Shown here in pieces: positions 11,541 through 20,845 of a stretch of 64,000 nt of DNA. This stretch comes from Deltaproteobacteria bacterium YD0425bin51. GTDB taxonomy: Bacteria > Desulfobacterota > Desulfobacteria > Desulfobacterales > YD0425bin51. Numbering within the stretch: position 1 is the first letter of the stretch; each line of letters starts with the position of its first letter. The translations under genes were made by a program, and so were the position numbers. The notes under the pieces are model-generated. The model was not told the DNA's origin. It saw only the letters and a program-made list of their open reading frames with translations, and ran no database searches. The DNA is taken from contig PDZS01000018.1 in NCBI GenBank assembly GCA_002753225.1, positions 1 to 64,000 on the forward strand, written 5' to 3'.

Positions 11541-12758
11541 TTATTGCTTATCCAGACCAAAAGCAGTATGAAGCAACTGTACAGCTTTCTCCGTATACTT
11601 TTCATCAATAACGCATGATATTCTAATTTCAGATGTGCTTATCATAAGAATATTTATATTTTCTTTAGCTAGCGTTGTGAACATTTTTACTGCTACACCT
11701 GAATGGCTCCTCATACCAACACCTGTTATTGATATTTTTGATATATTTGTATCTCCTGCCACCTCTTTTGCAGATATATCTTTGGCGACTCTATTTTCTA
11801 TATCCATTGCTCTTTTAAATTCAGCTTTTGGAACAGTAAAAGTAAAATCTGTTTCTCCGCTGTCTTTAGTATTTTGAATTATCATATCAACAACAATTGA
11901 TGCATCTGATATCGGTGAAAGAATTTTTGCAGCAATTCCCGGTTGATCTGGAACATTTTTCAGAGTTATGCGAGCTTCGTTTTTATTATATGTAACACCT
12001 GTTACAACAACCCTTTCCATTTCAGGTTCTTCATTTACAACCATTGTCCCCTCCTCTTCACTAAATGATGTTCTAACATGAACTGGTACATTAAAATTTT
12101 TAGCTATCTCAACAGACCTAATCTGTAAGACTTTTGCACCAAGACTTGCCATTTCCAAAATTTCCTCATAAGATATTCTATTTATTTTTTTTGCTTTACT
12201 GCAAACGTTAGGGTCTGTTGTATATATACCATCTACATCAGTATATATTTCACAAACATCTGCCTTCAAAGCTGCCGCTATTGCAACACCAGATGTGTCT
12301 GAACCGCCGCGACCTAGTGTAGTTATATTTCCAGATGAATCCCACCCTTGAAATCCAGCAACAACAACAATATTTCGCTTTTCTAGTAATTCTTTTATTT
12401 TATTTGCGCTTATTCCAACAATACGAGCATTTCCATAAGCTCCATCTGTTAAAATTTCAGCCTGAAACCCCAAAAGAGATGTGGCTGAATAATTCATATT
12501 TTGTAGCGTTATTGCTAAAAGTGGAGCAGTAACCTGTTCTCCTGTTGCAAGAATAACATCTAATTCTCTTTTGTCTGGTAACTCTGTTATTTGATTAGCT
12601 AATTTTATAAGATTATCAGTAACTCCAGACATGGCTGATACAATAACAACGACATCGTGTCCCTCATCAAATGTTTTAGCCACTCGTTTTGCAACATTGC
12701 TGATACGTTCCAAATTAGCAACCGAAGTCCCTCCAAATTTTTGAACAATTAGGCTCAT
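11541..12758 (-). CDS. lysC: Aspartate kinase
   Basis: Catalyses ATP-dependent phosphorylation of aspartate, the entry step to lysine, threonine, methionine and diaminopimelate. It has 405 residues. The kinase part begins VQKFGGTSVANLERI and contains GRGGSDTSGVAIAAAL (about 152-167) and the TDVDGIYTTDP block. Two ACT regulatory domains follow from about 265 (TGVTYNKNEARITLKNVPD and ISITGVGMRSHSGVAVKMF), so feedback control by lysine and/or threonine is expected from the family. This is a full-length monofunctional enzyme. It overlaps the upstream tsaE gene by four bases and ends the phoH-to-lysC run. Confidence 0.97.
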   Translation of the reverse strand: MSLIVQKFGGTSVANLERISNVAKRVAKTFDEGHDVVVIVSAMSGVTDNLIKLANQITELPDKRELDVILATGEQVTAPLLAITLQNMNYSATSLLGFQAEILTDGAYGNARIVGISANKIKELLEKRNIVVVAGFQGWDSSGNITTLGRGGSDTSGVAIAAALKADVCEIYTDVDGIYTTDPNVCSKAKKINRISYEEILEMASLGAKVLQIRSVEIAKNFNVPVHVRTSFSEEEGTMVVNEEPEMERVVVTGVTYNKNEARITLKNVPDQPGIAAKILSPISDASIVVDMIIQNTKDSGETDFTFTVPKAEFKRAMDIENRVAKDISAKEVAGDTNISKISITGVGMRSHSGVAVKMFTTLAKENINILMISTSEIRISCVIDEKYTEKAVQLLHTAFGLDKQ

Positions 12759-13192
12759 TTTTTCTCCTGTTTCATAATTATTTTCCGTCTGTAATCATCT
12801 AAAATTTCAATTGAAATAAATAATGCATCTTCTATAAAACCATCAGGCAATCTGTCTGCCCATTCAATTGCTACCACCCCCTCTTTAGAAAAAAGCTCAA
12901 AAAAACCTATTTCTTCTAAATTTTCTTCTAAATCATTTATTTCACAAATCCTATAAAGATCAACGTGAAACAAAGGAATACGTCCAGGGTATTCATTTAT
13001 AAAAGTAAAAGTAGGGCTTACAATAGGATATTGTGGTGGAACATTGAGCCCTCTTGCTATTCCCTGAATAAAACAGGTTTTTCCACTCCCCAAATCACCA
13101 TTTAAAGCTACTATGCTTCTCTTTTTTAACTCTAAACCTAATTTATAAGCTAAATCCTGAGTCTCGCCAGTAGAATTTGTAATAAACTCCAT
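12755..13192 (-). CDS. tsaE: tRNA threonylcarbamoyladenosine ATPase TsaE
   Basis: A 145-residue P-loop protein. The Walker A motif GDLGSGKT is at 32-39, followed by a helix FIQGIARGLNV, the strand block SPTFTFINEY, and HVDLYRI near 86-92, all typical of TsaE (YjeE). It drives turnover of the TsaBD complex that makes the t6A base next to the tRNA anticodon. The late block VAIEWADRLPDGF is also characteristic. Its start abuts the nnr stop with no gap and its stop overlaps lysC, so the three genes form one coupled unit. Confidence 0.95.
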   Translation of the reverse strand: MEFITNSTGETQDLAYKLGLELKKRSIVALNGDLGSGKTCFIQGIARGLNVPPQYPIVSPTFTFINEYPGRIPLFHVDLYRICEINDLEENLEEIGFFELFSKEGVVAIEWADRLPDGFIEDALFISIEILDDYRRKIIMKQEKK

Positions 13193-14740
13193 TTAACTTA
13201 AATTTCTAATCTCCTGAGGAATTTCTCTTATTAAATCTGATGCTAAAAAACCATAAAAACCAATTTGTTTTGAAAGTCTATCTGCTATTTTACCATGTAT
13301 ATAAACTCCACAAACAGCAGATGCCAAAATATCCATTCCCTGTGTTATAAACCCAGCAATAATTCCTGTCAAAACATCTCCCATCCCACCTGAAGCCATG
13401 CCTGAATTGCCCGTAGGATTTATAAAAATTCTTCCATCAGGACTTGAAATAATAGTTTTTGCTCCTTTTAAAACAAGATAGACATTAAATGTTTTTGCAA
13501 AATCACGCGCAACAACAATTCTGTCTTTTTGAATATTTTGAACAGAAGTATCCATGAGCCTTGCCATTTCTCCGGGATGTGGGGTTAAAACAGCAGGAGC
13601 TTTTAGATTTCTTAAAATGCCAATGTTTGAAGTTAGAGCATTTAACGCATCAGCATCAATTACCATTGGAATTCTGCATTCTAATAATATTTTATGAACT
13701 AATTTAACAGTAGAAGTATCTGTTCCAATTCCAGGTCCAACTGCCAAACACTTTTTATTAGATAACTCTTTTGCTATATCTCCAAAGGCATCTTCTGATA
13801 AAAAGCCTTCTATAGTTTCAGGTAAAGGTTTACACATAGTCTCAAGTGCTAAGCCTTCTATTACAGATATTAAGCTTTTGGGAGCACCTATTGTAACTAA
13901 GCCAGCCCCTGTTCTCATTGCAGAAATTCCAGCCATAGCGCTTGCTCCAGTCTTACCAATTGACCCAGCAACTAATAAAAGATGGCCTGTTGTACCTTTA
14001 TGTGCATCTACTGGCCTTGCTTTTATAGGGCTGCTTATAAGTCCATCTGTTAGAAGAGTACAAGACAATTCTTTTTTAACAGCAAGATAACTTGGTATGC
14101 CAATATCTACTACAATAAGATTTCCTGTATAAAATGATCCTGGCAGCACAACGTGGCCAATTTTAGCAAACCCAAAAGTTGCAGTTGTATGAGCTTTAAT
14201 ACATATTCCATTAACCTCTCCAGTACTAGCGTTTAATCCTGATGGGATATCAACTGAAAAAACTATTTTTCTTAAGCTATTTATGAATTCAATAACATCT
14301 TTTAGGTAGCCTCTGACCTCTGAGCTAAGTCCTGTACCCAAGATAGCATCAACTATAATATCTTGATTAAATATTAAATCTTTAAGTTGAGGCAATAATT
14401 CAGGGCCCGGCGCTTCAATGATTGGAATATTTAACTTAGAAATCAAACTAAAATTTAATGCAGCATCCCCTTTTAAAGAGGATGTTTCAGACAAAAGAAA
14501 AACAGTTACATTAACCCCTTTTTGAGAAAGATATCTGGCAATAACAAATCCATCTCCTCCGTTATTTCCCTTTCCTGCAATTATTCCAACTTTTTTTGTA
14601 AAAATATCCTTGAAATTGTCAACAAGTATTTGAGCAGCTCCTCTACCAGCATTTTCCATTAAAACTATGCTTGGAATGCCAAAAGACTCAACCGTTTCTT
14701 TATCTAATTGTTGCATTTCATTTGCAGTAACAAGATACAT
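13193..14740 (-). CDS. nnr: Bifunctional NAD(P)H-hydrate epimerase / ADP-dependent dehydratase
   Basis: A 515-residue two-domain repair enzyme for damaged NADH and NADPH hydrates. The YjeF-type epimerase domain covers about 1-215 (MENAGRGAAQIL, then GKGNNGGDGFVIARYL and DAILGTGLSSEVRG). The ribokinase-like dehydratase domain covers about 230-510 and carries VLTPHPGEMARLM and the catalytic GMASGGMGDVLTG block near 447-459. Both active-site blocks look intact. The fused order is the usual bacterial one. It lies between pdxJ and tsaE. In many related genomes acpS sits between pdxJ and this gene, and it is absent here. Confidence 0.96.
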   Translation of the reverse strand: MYLVTANEMQQLDKETVESFGIPSIVLMENAGRGAAQILVDNFKDIFTKKVGIIAGKGNNGGDGFVIARYLSQKGVNVTVFLLSETSSLKGDAALNFSLISKLNIPIIEAPGPELLPQLKDLIFNQDIIVDAILGTGLSSEVRGYLKDVIEFINSLRKIVFSVDIPSGLNASTGEVNGICIKAHTTATFGFAKIGHVVLPGSFYTGNLIVVDIGIPSYLAVKKELSCTLLTDGLISSPIKARPVDAHKGTTGHLLLVAGSIGKTGASAMAGISAMRTGAGLVTIGAPKSLISVIEGLALETMCKPLPETIEGFLSEDAFGDIAKELSNKKCLAVGPGIGTDTSTVKLVHKILLECRIPMVIDADALNALTSNIGILRNLKAPAVLTPHPGEMARLMDTSVQNIQKDRIVVARDFAKTFNVYLVLKGAKTIISSPDGRIFINPTGNSGMASGGMGDVLTGIIAGFITQGMDILASAVCGVYIHGKIADRLSKQIGFYGFLASDLIREIPQEIRNLS

Positions 14741-14749
14741 AATAACTCC

Positions 14750-15469
14750 TTATAGTTCTCTAATTAACTCTACCATTTCTTTTACAGCCTGAGTTATTCC
14801 AACCAAAACGGATCTAGCAATAATTGAATGCCCGATGCTAAACTCTTTGATTTCATGAAGCCCCTTAAATGCCTTAATAGTTTTATAGCATATACCATGT
14901 CCAGCGTTAACAAATAGTTTTAAACTATTTGCAAATTTAATAGCCTTTACAATTTTATCAAAATTTTCTTGTTTATTTATATCAGATTTAGCATCACAAA
15001 AAGAGCCTGTATGTATTTCAACCATGTTAGCTCCAATTTTTTTTGCAATTTCTATCTGCATTAAATCAGGGTCTATAAAAATACTAACAGGGATATTACT
15101 CTCTTGTATTTTTTTTACAGATTCAGAGAGATCTTTAGCATTTGAAATAATATCAAGACCTCCTTCAGTAGTAAGCTCTTGTCTCTTTTCTGGAACAAGC
15201 GTAACCAAATCAGGTTTAATATCTATTGCAGTCTTTATCATTTCAGGAGTTTGAGCCATCTCTAAAATCAGTTTTGTTTGAACTACATTCCTTAAAATTT
15301 GTAGATCACGGTCTTGTATGTGCCTTCTATCCTCTCTTAAATGAACTACAATTCCGTCTGCCCCTCCCAGCTCTGCTAAAAGTGCAGCGGAAACAGGATC
15401 AGGATAAACTGCCTTTCTCGCTTCCCTCAAGGTAGCCACATGATCAACATTAACAGCAAGTCCAGCCAT
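14750..15469 (-). CDS. pdxJ: Pyridoxine 5'-phosphate synthase
   Basis: Condenses 1-deoxyxylulose 5-phosphate with aminoacetone phosphate in the DXP-dependent vitamin B6 pathway. The 239-residue TIM barrel starts with LAVNVDHVATLREARK (substrate-binding Asn/Asp/His) and includes DGIVVHLREDRRHIQDRD (about 34-51), the glutamate block LVTLVPEKRQELTTEGG, and the C-terminal NAGHGICYKTI and EFSIGHSIIARSVLVG phosphate-binding segments. All catalytic blocks are visible. It starts two bases after the ybeY stop and is followed by nnr after nine bases. Confidence 0.97.
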   Translation of the reverse strand: MAGLAVNVDHVATLREARKAVYPDPVSAALLAELGGADGIVVHLREDRRHIQDRDLQILRNVVQTKLILEMAQTPEMIKTAIDIKPDLVTLVPEKRQELTTEGGLDIISNAKDLSESVKKIQESNIPVSIFIDPDLMQIEIAKKIGANMVEIHTGSFCDAKSDINKQENFDKIVKAIKFANSLKLFVNAGHGICYKTIKAFKGLHEIKEFSIGHSIIARSVLVGITQAVKEMVELIREL

Positions 15470-15471
15470 CT

Positions 15472-15915
15472 CTATTTTCCCCCATCTAAAAGTTGTAATA
15501 ATTCAGAGGCTTTTTCTTCCATTTTATTAGCGTCGGAACCCTCTCTTTCATGGTCATAGCCTAATAAATGTAAAATACCATGAACCATTAGCTGTGTAAA
15601 GCGTTCTTCCATTGTTATACCTCCTATTAAAGCTTCACGTTCTGCAGTATCAGCAGAAATAACAACATCGCCTAGAAGATTTGGTGAGATATCTGTGAAT
15701 TCACCCTCTCTCATTGGAAAAGCAATTACATTTGTAGCTTTGTCTCTATTTAGGTACTCTTTATTTAATTTTATAATCTGAGAATCATCGACAATTAAAA
15801 TAGATAATTCTCCATCAGGACAGCCCAAGGCGTTTAAGAGCACTCTTGCTTCTTCCTGAATTTTGGATAGGTTTATCTGAAACCTGTTTTGCTGGTTGTC
15901 TATCAGAATTTCCAT
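15472..15915 (-). CDS. ybeY: Endoribonuclease YbeY
   Basis: A single-strand RNA endonuclease for 16S rRNA maturation and ribosome quality control. I choose the start at 15915 (147 residues, beginning MEILIDNQQ) because it matches the family N-terminus and has GGAAAGG just upstream; the longer frame to 15972 adds an unlikely hydrophobic tail. The zinc motif H-x3-H-x5-H is complete (His112, His116, His122 in HGILHLLGYDHE). Even with this start the gene overlaps the end of the pgpH-like gene by 101 bases, an unusually long overlap. Its order with phoH and the HD protein is conserved in bacteria. Confidence 0.95.
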   Translation of the reverse strand: MEILIDNQQNRFQINLSKIQEEARVLLNALGCPDGELSILIVDDSQIIKLNKEYLNRDKATNVIAFPMREGEFTDISPNLLGDVVISADTAEREALIGGITMEERFTQLMVHGILHLLGYDHEREGSDANKMEEKASELLQLLDGGK

Positions 15916-18187
15916 CTTTTGCCTTTCCACCATTTCCTTTGTCATATTCAATACGATGATGATGAATACCATTTAATATTTTATTAAAACATTTAGCAAT
16001 GCCATGTAAATCTCTTAAGGTAAGTTCGCAATCATCTAATTGACCATCTGAAAAAGTTTTACTGATTAAATTTTGAACAAGTCCCTGAATCCTTGCAGGA
16101 GTTGGATTATCAAGGGTTCTTGAAGCAGCTTCAACTATATCTGATAGCATCACTACAGCTGCTTCTCTTGTCTTAGGTTTTGGCCCAGGATATCTAAAAT
16201 CTTCTATATTTACCCCATCATCCCCTTTTTTTTGTTTTGCTTTATCATAAAAATAACGAATAAGACTATTTCCATGATGCTGGTGAATAGTATCTGTTAT
16301 AGCTTTACCTAATTTATATTCTTTAGCAATTTCTACTCCATTTTTTACATGCGCAATTAATATAAGACTTGACATAGAAGGAGCAAGTTTATCATGCTTG
16401 TTTCTATATCCAGTTTGATTTTCAATGAAATATAACGGCTGTTTTAATTTGCCAATATCATGATAATACCCGCATACTTTTGTAATCAAAGGATTGGCAC
16501 CTATTTCCAAGGCTGCTGCCTCTGCCATTGAGCCAACAACAACAGAATGATGATATGTCCCTGGAGCTTCAATCATTAGCCTTTTTAAAATAGGAGAATC
16601 AATATTTGCTAATTCTAACAGCTTAATATCTGTCGTATAATCAAAGGCAATCTCAACTAAAGGCGCAAGGCCTGCTGTAATAACTCCAGCAGCGATTCCT
16701 CCTAAAAAACCTCCTCCTATATCCCAAAGCAAATTCAAATTAGAAAATCCGCCAATATAAATATCAAAAACTATTGCAAGCCATATATTTAAAAGAGCAA
16801 GTTTTCCTCCAGCTTTTATAAAAGCATGTCTATCTCTGCAATTTTTAATCCAGTAAGCTGCCATTATTCCAGTTAAAAGAAAAAATAAGAGTATTTCTAG
16901 TCTATTTCCTAAAAGTATAGCAACACTAATGGAAAGAACCATAATAAATGGAACAGCTGTATTTGCTCCCATAAACAAACATATAGTCATGGAAGCTGAA
17001 GCAATTGGAATAACAATAAAAAACATCTGCGATATTGATTCAGAAAGAGGTATAAATAACTTAGGAATTATAAGAAAAATAAAAAACACAGAACCTATAA
17101 ATATTAAATTCTTATTTCGTTCTTTTACTATAGTTGATTGATCTTTTAAATGGAAATAATATGTTGTTATAATAAGGCATATAAATATAAGCGTTGCGCC
17201 AACGCTGCTTGTAAATACAGTTTGATTCTTTAGCTCGGACTGCATTGCGTTCAGCTTTAAAAGCTGAAGCTCTGAAATCCTTTCTCCTTCTCTTAGAAGC
17301 ATTTCTCCTTTTTTAATCTTATAAAAAACATTTTTAACTTCTTCAAAAGCTATTTTTTTCCTTTCTTCTGTCTCGCTTAAATTTAAAGTAATATTTGGTT
17401 GAATAAGTCTTTGACAAAAGTCAACAATAAGATTTGCCAAATTATAATTTAAATCCTTAATTAAAGGCTGCCCTACAACTCTAACCATCGATTTTGCCTG
17501 ATCTAATCCATAAAATCGCTTGAGATTTAATACTATGCTTTCTATTTTACTATCTAATGTCCTTAAAATAATTCCTTTATCATTGTCTTTTAAAAGAATA
17601 TCTTTGTTTAATACAACTCCATTATCTAAAATGGTTGTTAAAATACGTATAATAAGACTTGCAATTTCATTTGAAAATTTTTCTTTTTCTAAAATGAGAT
17701 AAGCTCCAGTACTAACAGGAATACCAAGTTTTTTTTCAAAATTGTCTTTCATTTTCCAAATTTGTTCATGAATAGACTGTAAAACTGGATTTGTTGCAAG
17801 ATCATTTACGGGTTTTCCATCCATTTGATTAATTGTTATTTCAGCATCAAATATTGTTTGAAGTTCATAAAAAGCTGAATTTATTTGCTCTGATATTCTT
17901 GCCGATAGCCTTACATCATGATCATATAGTGTGAGGACTTCTTCTACAGCATCCTTACGATTAGAAATAGTAGCAGCTTTGTCTTCAACTAAAAAATCAA
18001 TAGGTGCTTTAATATCTTTTTCTGCAACATCTCCTGATTTATAACTATGCTGAATTGTTACCAAATTAGGATTTAGCATAATAGCAAAGGCAAGCGTAAG
18101 TATAATAAAAACAAGCCAAGGTATATAATGGGTTGAAGATAAAAACTTTTGTAAAGATGAAATTGATTTGGTTTTATCTGTATTCAT
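15815..18187 (-). CDS. 7TM-HD family cyclic-di-AMP phosphodiesterase-like protein (PgpH/YqfF type)
   Basis: A 790-residue membrane hydrolase. The first membrane helix at about 17-40 is followed by an extracytoplasmic 7TMR-HDED domain to about 330, then seven hydrophobic helices (about 335-515), then a cytoplasmic HD domain from about 540 to 720. HHSVVVGSMAEAA near 546 and YYHDIGKLKQP near 572-582 supply the metal-binding His/Asp pairs. In the family the HD domain hydrolyses c-di-AMP. The C-terminal tail (about the last 45 residues) is charged and low in complexity and is encoded within the overlap with ybeY. No diadenylate cyclase gene is in view, so the actual substrate here is inferred from the family. 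Confidence 0.88.
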   Translation of the reverse strand: MNTDKTKSISSLQKFLSSTHYIPWLVFIILTLAFAIMLNPNLVTIQHSYKSGDVAEKDIKAPIDFLVEDKAATISNRKDAVEEVLTLYDHDVRLSARISEQINSAFYELQTIFDAEITINQMDGKPVNDLATNPVLQSIHEQIWKMKDNFEKKLGIPVSTGAYLILEKEKFSNEIASLIIRILTTILDNGVVLNKDILLKDNDKGIILRTLDSKIESIVLNLKRFYGLDQAKSMVRVVGQPLIKDLNYNLANLIVDFCQRLIQPNITLNLSETEERKKIAFEEVKNVFYKIKKGEMLLREGERISELQLLKLNAMQSELKNQTVFTSSVGATLIFICLIITTYYFHLKDQSTIVKERNKNLIFIGSVFFIFLIIPKLFIPLSESISQMFFIVIPIASASMTICLFMGANTAVPFIMVLSISVAILLGNRLEILLFFLLTGIMAAYWIKNCRDRHAFIKAGGKLALLNIWLAIVFDIYIGGFSNLNLLWDIGGGFLGGIAAGVITAGLAPLVEIAFDYTTDIKLLELANIDSPILKRLMIEAPGTYHHSVVVGSMAEAAALEIGANPLITKVCGYYHDIGKLKQPLYFIENQTGYRNKHDKLAPSMSSLILIAHVKNGVEIAKEYKLGKAITDTIHQHHGNSLIRYFYDKAKQKKGDDGVNIEDFRYPGPKPKTREAAVVMLSDIVEAASRTLDNPTPARIQGLVQNLISKTFSDGQLDDCELTLRDLHGIAKCFNKILNGIHHHRIEYDKGNGGKAKDGNSDRQPAKQVSDKPIQNSGRSKSALKRLGLS

Positions 18188-18193
18188 AAAAAC

Positions 18194-19198
18194 TTAATGA
18201 CTTCTAGATGTGCCATACTTTTCATATGCTTTTATAACATCTAAGACCAATCTATGTCTTACGACATCCTGTTCTGTAAAGAATATAAATTTAATTCCAG
18301 TTATGTCATGCAATATATTTTTTGCCTCAATTAGTCCTGAGGGCCTGCTTATTGGAAGATCAATCTGTGTAATATCTCCAGTAATTATTGCTTTTGAATT
18401 AAATCCAATACGAGTTAAAAACATTTTCATTTGCTCAGAAGTTGTATTTTGAGCTTCATCTAAAATAATAAAAGAATCGTTTAATGTTCTGCCACGCATA
18501 AAAGCAAGTGGTGCTACTTCAATCACTCCTTGGTGCATAAAATCAGCAGCTTTTTCAAAACGCATCATGTCATGGAGGGCATCATAGAGGGGTCTTAAAT
18601 AAGGATTAATCTTTTCTGCAAGATCTCCAGGTAAAAACCCAAGAGCTTCTCCTGCTTCAACTGCTGGTCTTGTTAAGACTATCCTATTTACAAAACCTTT
18701 AGATAAAGCAGCTACCGCCATTGCCATCGCCAAATAAGTCTTCCCAGTCCCAGCAGGTCCTATCCCAAATACAATGTCATAATTTCTTATGGCATCAATA
18801 TATTCTTTTTGCTTTTGACTTTTTGGTGTTATATGCCTCTTTTTAGATGTAATATATACAGTATCTAAAAAAATCTCTTTTAAATTTGCTCTTTCATTCT
18901 CATTAATAATCCTTATGGCATAGTCAATATCAGTTGAAAAAATTGGATATCCTTCCTTTATTAAATCATATAGCTGTTTTAAAACTTTTTTAGCAAGCTC
19001 TGATGCAACTTTATCTCCTTGAATATTTACCATGTTTCCCCTTGAGTGAAGATTAACATCAAGGGCTTTTCCAATTTTTTCTAAATTCCTGTTATTTTCA
19101 CCAAAAAGCTGGCGGACAAACTCCTGCTCTGAAAATGTAAGTTTTATTGATTGATTTTCTATTTCTTCTTTATACATAAAAGCCATTTTATCACACAT
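18194..19198 (-). CDS. PhoH-like ATPase
   Basis: A 334-residue PhoH family P-loop ATPase, a presumed RNA-linked enzyme associated with ribosome maturation through its constant partner ybeY. An N-terminal KH-like segment (about 15-85) is followed by Walker A GPAGTGKT at 147-154, the LTRPAVEAGEALGFLPGDL block, and Walker B with FIILDEAQNTTSEQMKMFLTR. It heads the minus-strand run and is separated by only 50 bases from the divergent cvpA-like gene, so both promoters must lie there or overlap coding sequence. The start is uncertain among Met1, Met5 and Met8; none has a clear ribosome-binding site. Confidence 0.94.
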   Translation of the reverse strand: MCDKMAFMYKEEIENQSIKLTFSEQEFVRQLFGENNRNLEKIGKALDVNLHSRGNMVNIQGDKVASELAKKVLKQLYDLIKEGYPIFSTDIDYAIRIINENERANLKEIFLDTVYITSKKRHITPKSQKQKEYIDAIRNYDIVFGIGPAGTGKTYLAMAMAVAALSKGFVNRIVLTRPAVEAGEALGFLPGDLAEKINPYLRPLYDALHDMMRFEKAADFMHQGVIEVAPLAFMRGRTLNDSFIILDEAQNTTSEQMKMFLTRIGFNSKAIITGDITQIDLPISRPSGLIEAKNILHDITGIKFIFFTEQDVVRHRLVLDVIKAYEKYGTSRSH

Positions 19199-19248
19199 TT
19201 GCTACCAATTGCAAACTACTAAATTATGCTTGACTAAAAAAGGCTCCC

Positions 19249-19836
19249 TTGTTAAAAAAAGCTATGAATCCATTTGATGTAGTAATTATAATTGTAGTAA
19301 GCTTCTGTTTAATCAGAGGTTTTTTTAGGGGACTAATTAAAGAAATATCTTCAATAATAGGAGTATTTGCAGGCTATTATGCTTCTTATACCTATTATAT
19401 TGAATTATCACAAATTTTATCAAAGTGGATATCAACCCCTTCTTATTTGAATATATTAAGTTTTTTGCTAATTTTTTGTGGAGTATTTATTGCCATAAGT
19501 CTTTTAGGCTCTCTTATAAAATATCTATTAAATATTGCATTTTTAGGATGGCTTGATCGTGTATTTGGAGCATTATTTGGTCTTACAAAAGCTGTTTTAA
19601 TTACATCTATTTTTCTTGTAATTTTAACTATTTTTTTGCCAAAAGATTCGGAGCTGCTCAAGACTTCTCTTCTTTCACCATATGTAAGTATTTTCTCCGA
19701 AAATATGATAAAACTTGTTCCAAAAGATATGAAAGAAAAATTTGGAGCAAAAATGGAGGATATAAAGAAAATTTGGAAAAGTCCAACCCAACCAGTACAA
19801 CCGCCACAACAAACCCAACTGCCAAAAAAAACATAA
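19249..19836 (+). CDS. CvpA family membrane protein
   Basis: A 195-residue protein with four membrane helices and the family opening NPFDVVIIIVVSFCLIRGFF plus RGLIKEISSIIGVFAGYYAS. The loop DRVFGALFGLTKAVLI, typical of CvpA, is near 104-119. The family is linked to colicin V production and, in pathogens, envelope stress; its molecular role is unknown. The longest frame starts at TTG 19249; ATG 19264 is an alternative and begins at the conserved NPFD. The C-terminal tail is Pro/Gln-rich and is encoded in the same bases as the N-terminus of MazG (64-base overlap). Confidence 0.88.
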   Translation: MLKKAMNPFDVVIIIVVSFCLIRGFFRGLIKEISSIIGVFAGYYASYTYYIELSQILSKWISTPSYLNILSFLLIFCGVFIAISLLGSLIKYLLNIAFLGWLDRVFGALFGLTKAVLITSIFLVILTIFLPKDSELLKTSLLSPYVSIFSENMIKLVPKDMKEKFGAKMEDIKKIWKSPTQPVQPPQQTQLPKKT

Positions 19837-20216
19837 GCGTTGAGCCAATATATAATATAATTAAAACCCTTAGAAGTGAGAATGGATGCCCGTGGGATAA
19901 AAAACAAAATGCAAAAAGCATGACTACTTATTTAACAGAGGAAACCAATGAACTAATAGAGGCTATAGAAAAAGATGATATTAAAGGAGTTTGCGAGGAA
20001 GCTGGAGATGTATTATTTTTAGCTTTATTTATTGTAAACCTCTTTGAAGAAAAGGGAGATTTTAATCTTTCTGATGTTTGCAATTTAAATGTTGAAAAAA
20101 TGATACGAAGGCACCCTCATGTCTTTGGAAATGAGAAGGCTAAAGATGCAGATGAAGTTATCGAAAAGTGGAAAAAAATTAAAATAAAAGAAAAAGAGGG
20201 AACACTACTAAATTGA
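19773..20216 (+). CDS. mazG: MazG family nucleotide pyrophosphohydrolase
   Basis: House-cleaning hydrolase that converts non-canonical NTPs to NMPs. The single MazG domain is evident: IYNIIKTLRSENGCPWDKKQ, then the metal-binding EETNELIEAI and EEAGDVLFLALF helices, then RHPHVFG. At 147 residues it is about half the length of two-domain MazG. The start is uncertain: the frame opens at TTG 19773 inside the cvpA-like gene and gives a Thr/Pro-rich leader of about 20 residues before the domain; no ATG lies in frame between there and the domain. Its TGA overlaps the TTG start of hisH. Confidence 0.93.
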   Translation: MEKSNPTSTTATTNPTAKKNISVEPIYNIIKTLRSENGCPWDKKQNAKSMTTYLTEETNELIEAIEKDDIKGVCEEAGDVLFLALFIVNLFEEKGDFNLSDVCNLNVEKMIRRHPHVFGNEKAKDADEVIEKWKKIKIKEKEGTLLN

Positions 20217-20845
20217 TCTCAATTATTGATTATAACGCAGGAAATCTGACAAGTGTTTATCGAGCAGTAAACCACTTAGGTTTTAAATGCAAAATTACAA
20301 AGGATACGCAAGCTATTCTAAATTCAGATAGTATTATTTTCCCTGGTGTTGGAGCTGCTGGGGCTGCAATGGAGAGTTTATTAAAGCTTGGATTAGATGT
20401 AGCGATAAAAGAGGCTTTTAATTTAGGAAAACCAATTCTTGGAATATGTCTTGGGACTCAAATAATTATGTCATACAGTGAAGAAAACAGTGTTAATTGC
20501 ATAGGAATAATAAATGGAAAAGTTTGCGCTTTTCCATTTAACTTACAAGATCAAGATGGAAATAGACTAAAAATTCCTCAAATGGGATGGAATAGTATTG
20601 AAATTAAAAAGGAGCATCCTGTTTTGTCTGGTATTTGTAAAGACGATGAATTTTACTTTGTACATGGATACTATCCAAGGCCTTCTGATGACAATGATAT
20701 TCTTGCTAGTACAAGCTATGGAATAAATTTCCCATCAATTATTATTGGAGGAAAAAATCTTATTGCTACTCAGTTCCACCCTGAAAAAAGTGGAAAATGC
20801 GGACTTAAATTACTTAAAAATTTCTGTATGTGGCAGCCATGTTGA
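20213..20845 (+). CDS. hisH: Imidazole glycerol phosphate synthase, glutaminase subunit
   Basis: Releases ammonia from glutamine for HisF in histidine biosynthesis. The class I amidotransferase triad is visible: Cys79 in LGICLGTQ, and His189 and Glu191 in QFHPEKSG. It begins [16 protein letters not shown] as usual. The start codon is TTG overlapping the mazG stop, with GAGGG upstream. The 210-residue length is normal. hisF follows immediately, overlapping by seven bases if HisF starts at 20839. Other histidine genes are not in the window. Confidence 0.97.
   Translation: MISIIDYNAGNLTSVYRAVNHLGFKCKITKDTQAILNSDSIIFPGVGAAGAAMESLLKLGLDVAIKEAFNLGKPILGICLGTQIIMSYSEENSVNCIGIINGKVCAFPFNLQDQDGNRLKIPQMGWNSIEIKKEHPVLSGICKDDEFYFVHGYYPRPSDDNDILASTSYGINFPSIIIGGKNLIATQFHPEKSGKCGLKLLKNFCMWQPC

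Noticed and set aside
15916..15972. Longer YbeY start at 15972
   Set aside because: Adds a hydrophobic N-terminal tail not seen in YbeY; Met at 15915 matches the family and has a good ribosome-binding site.
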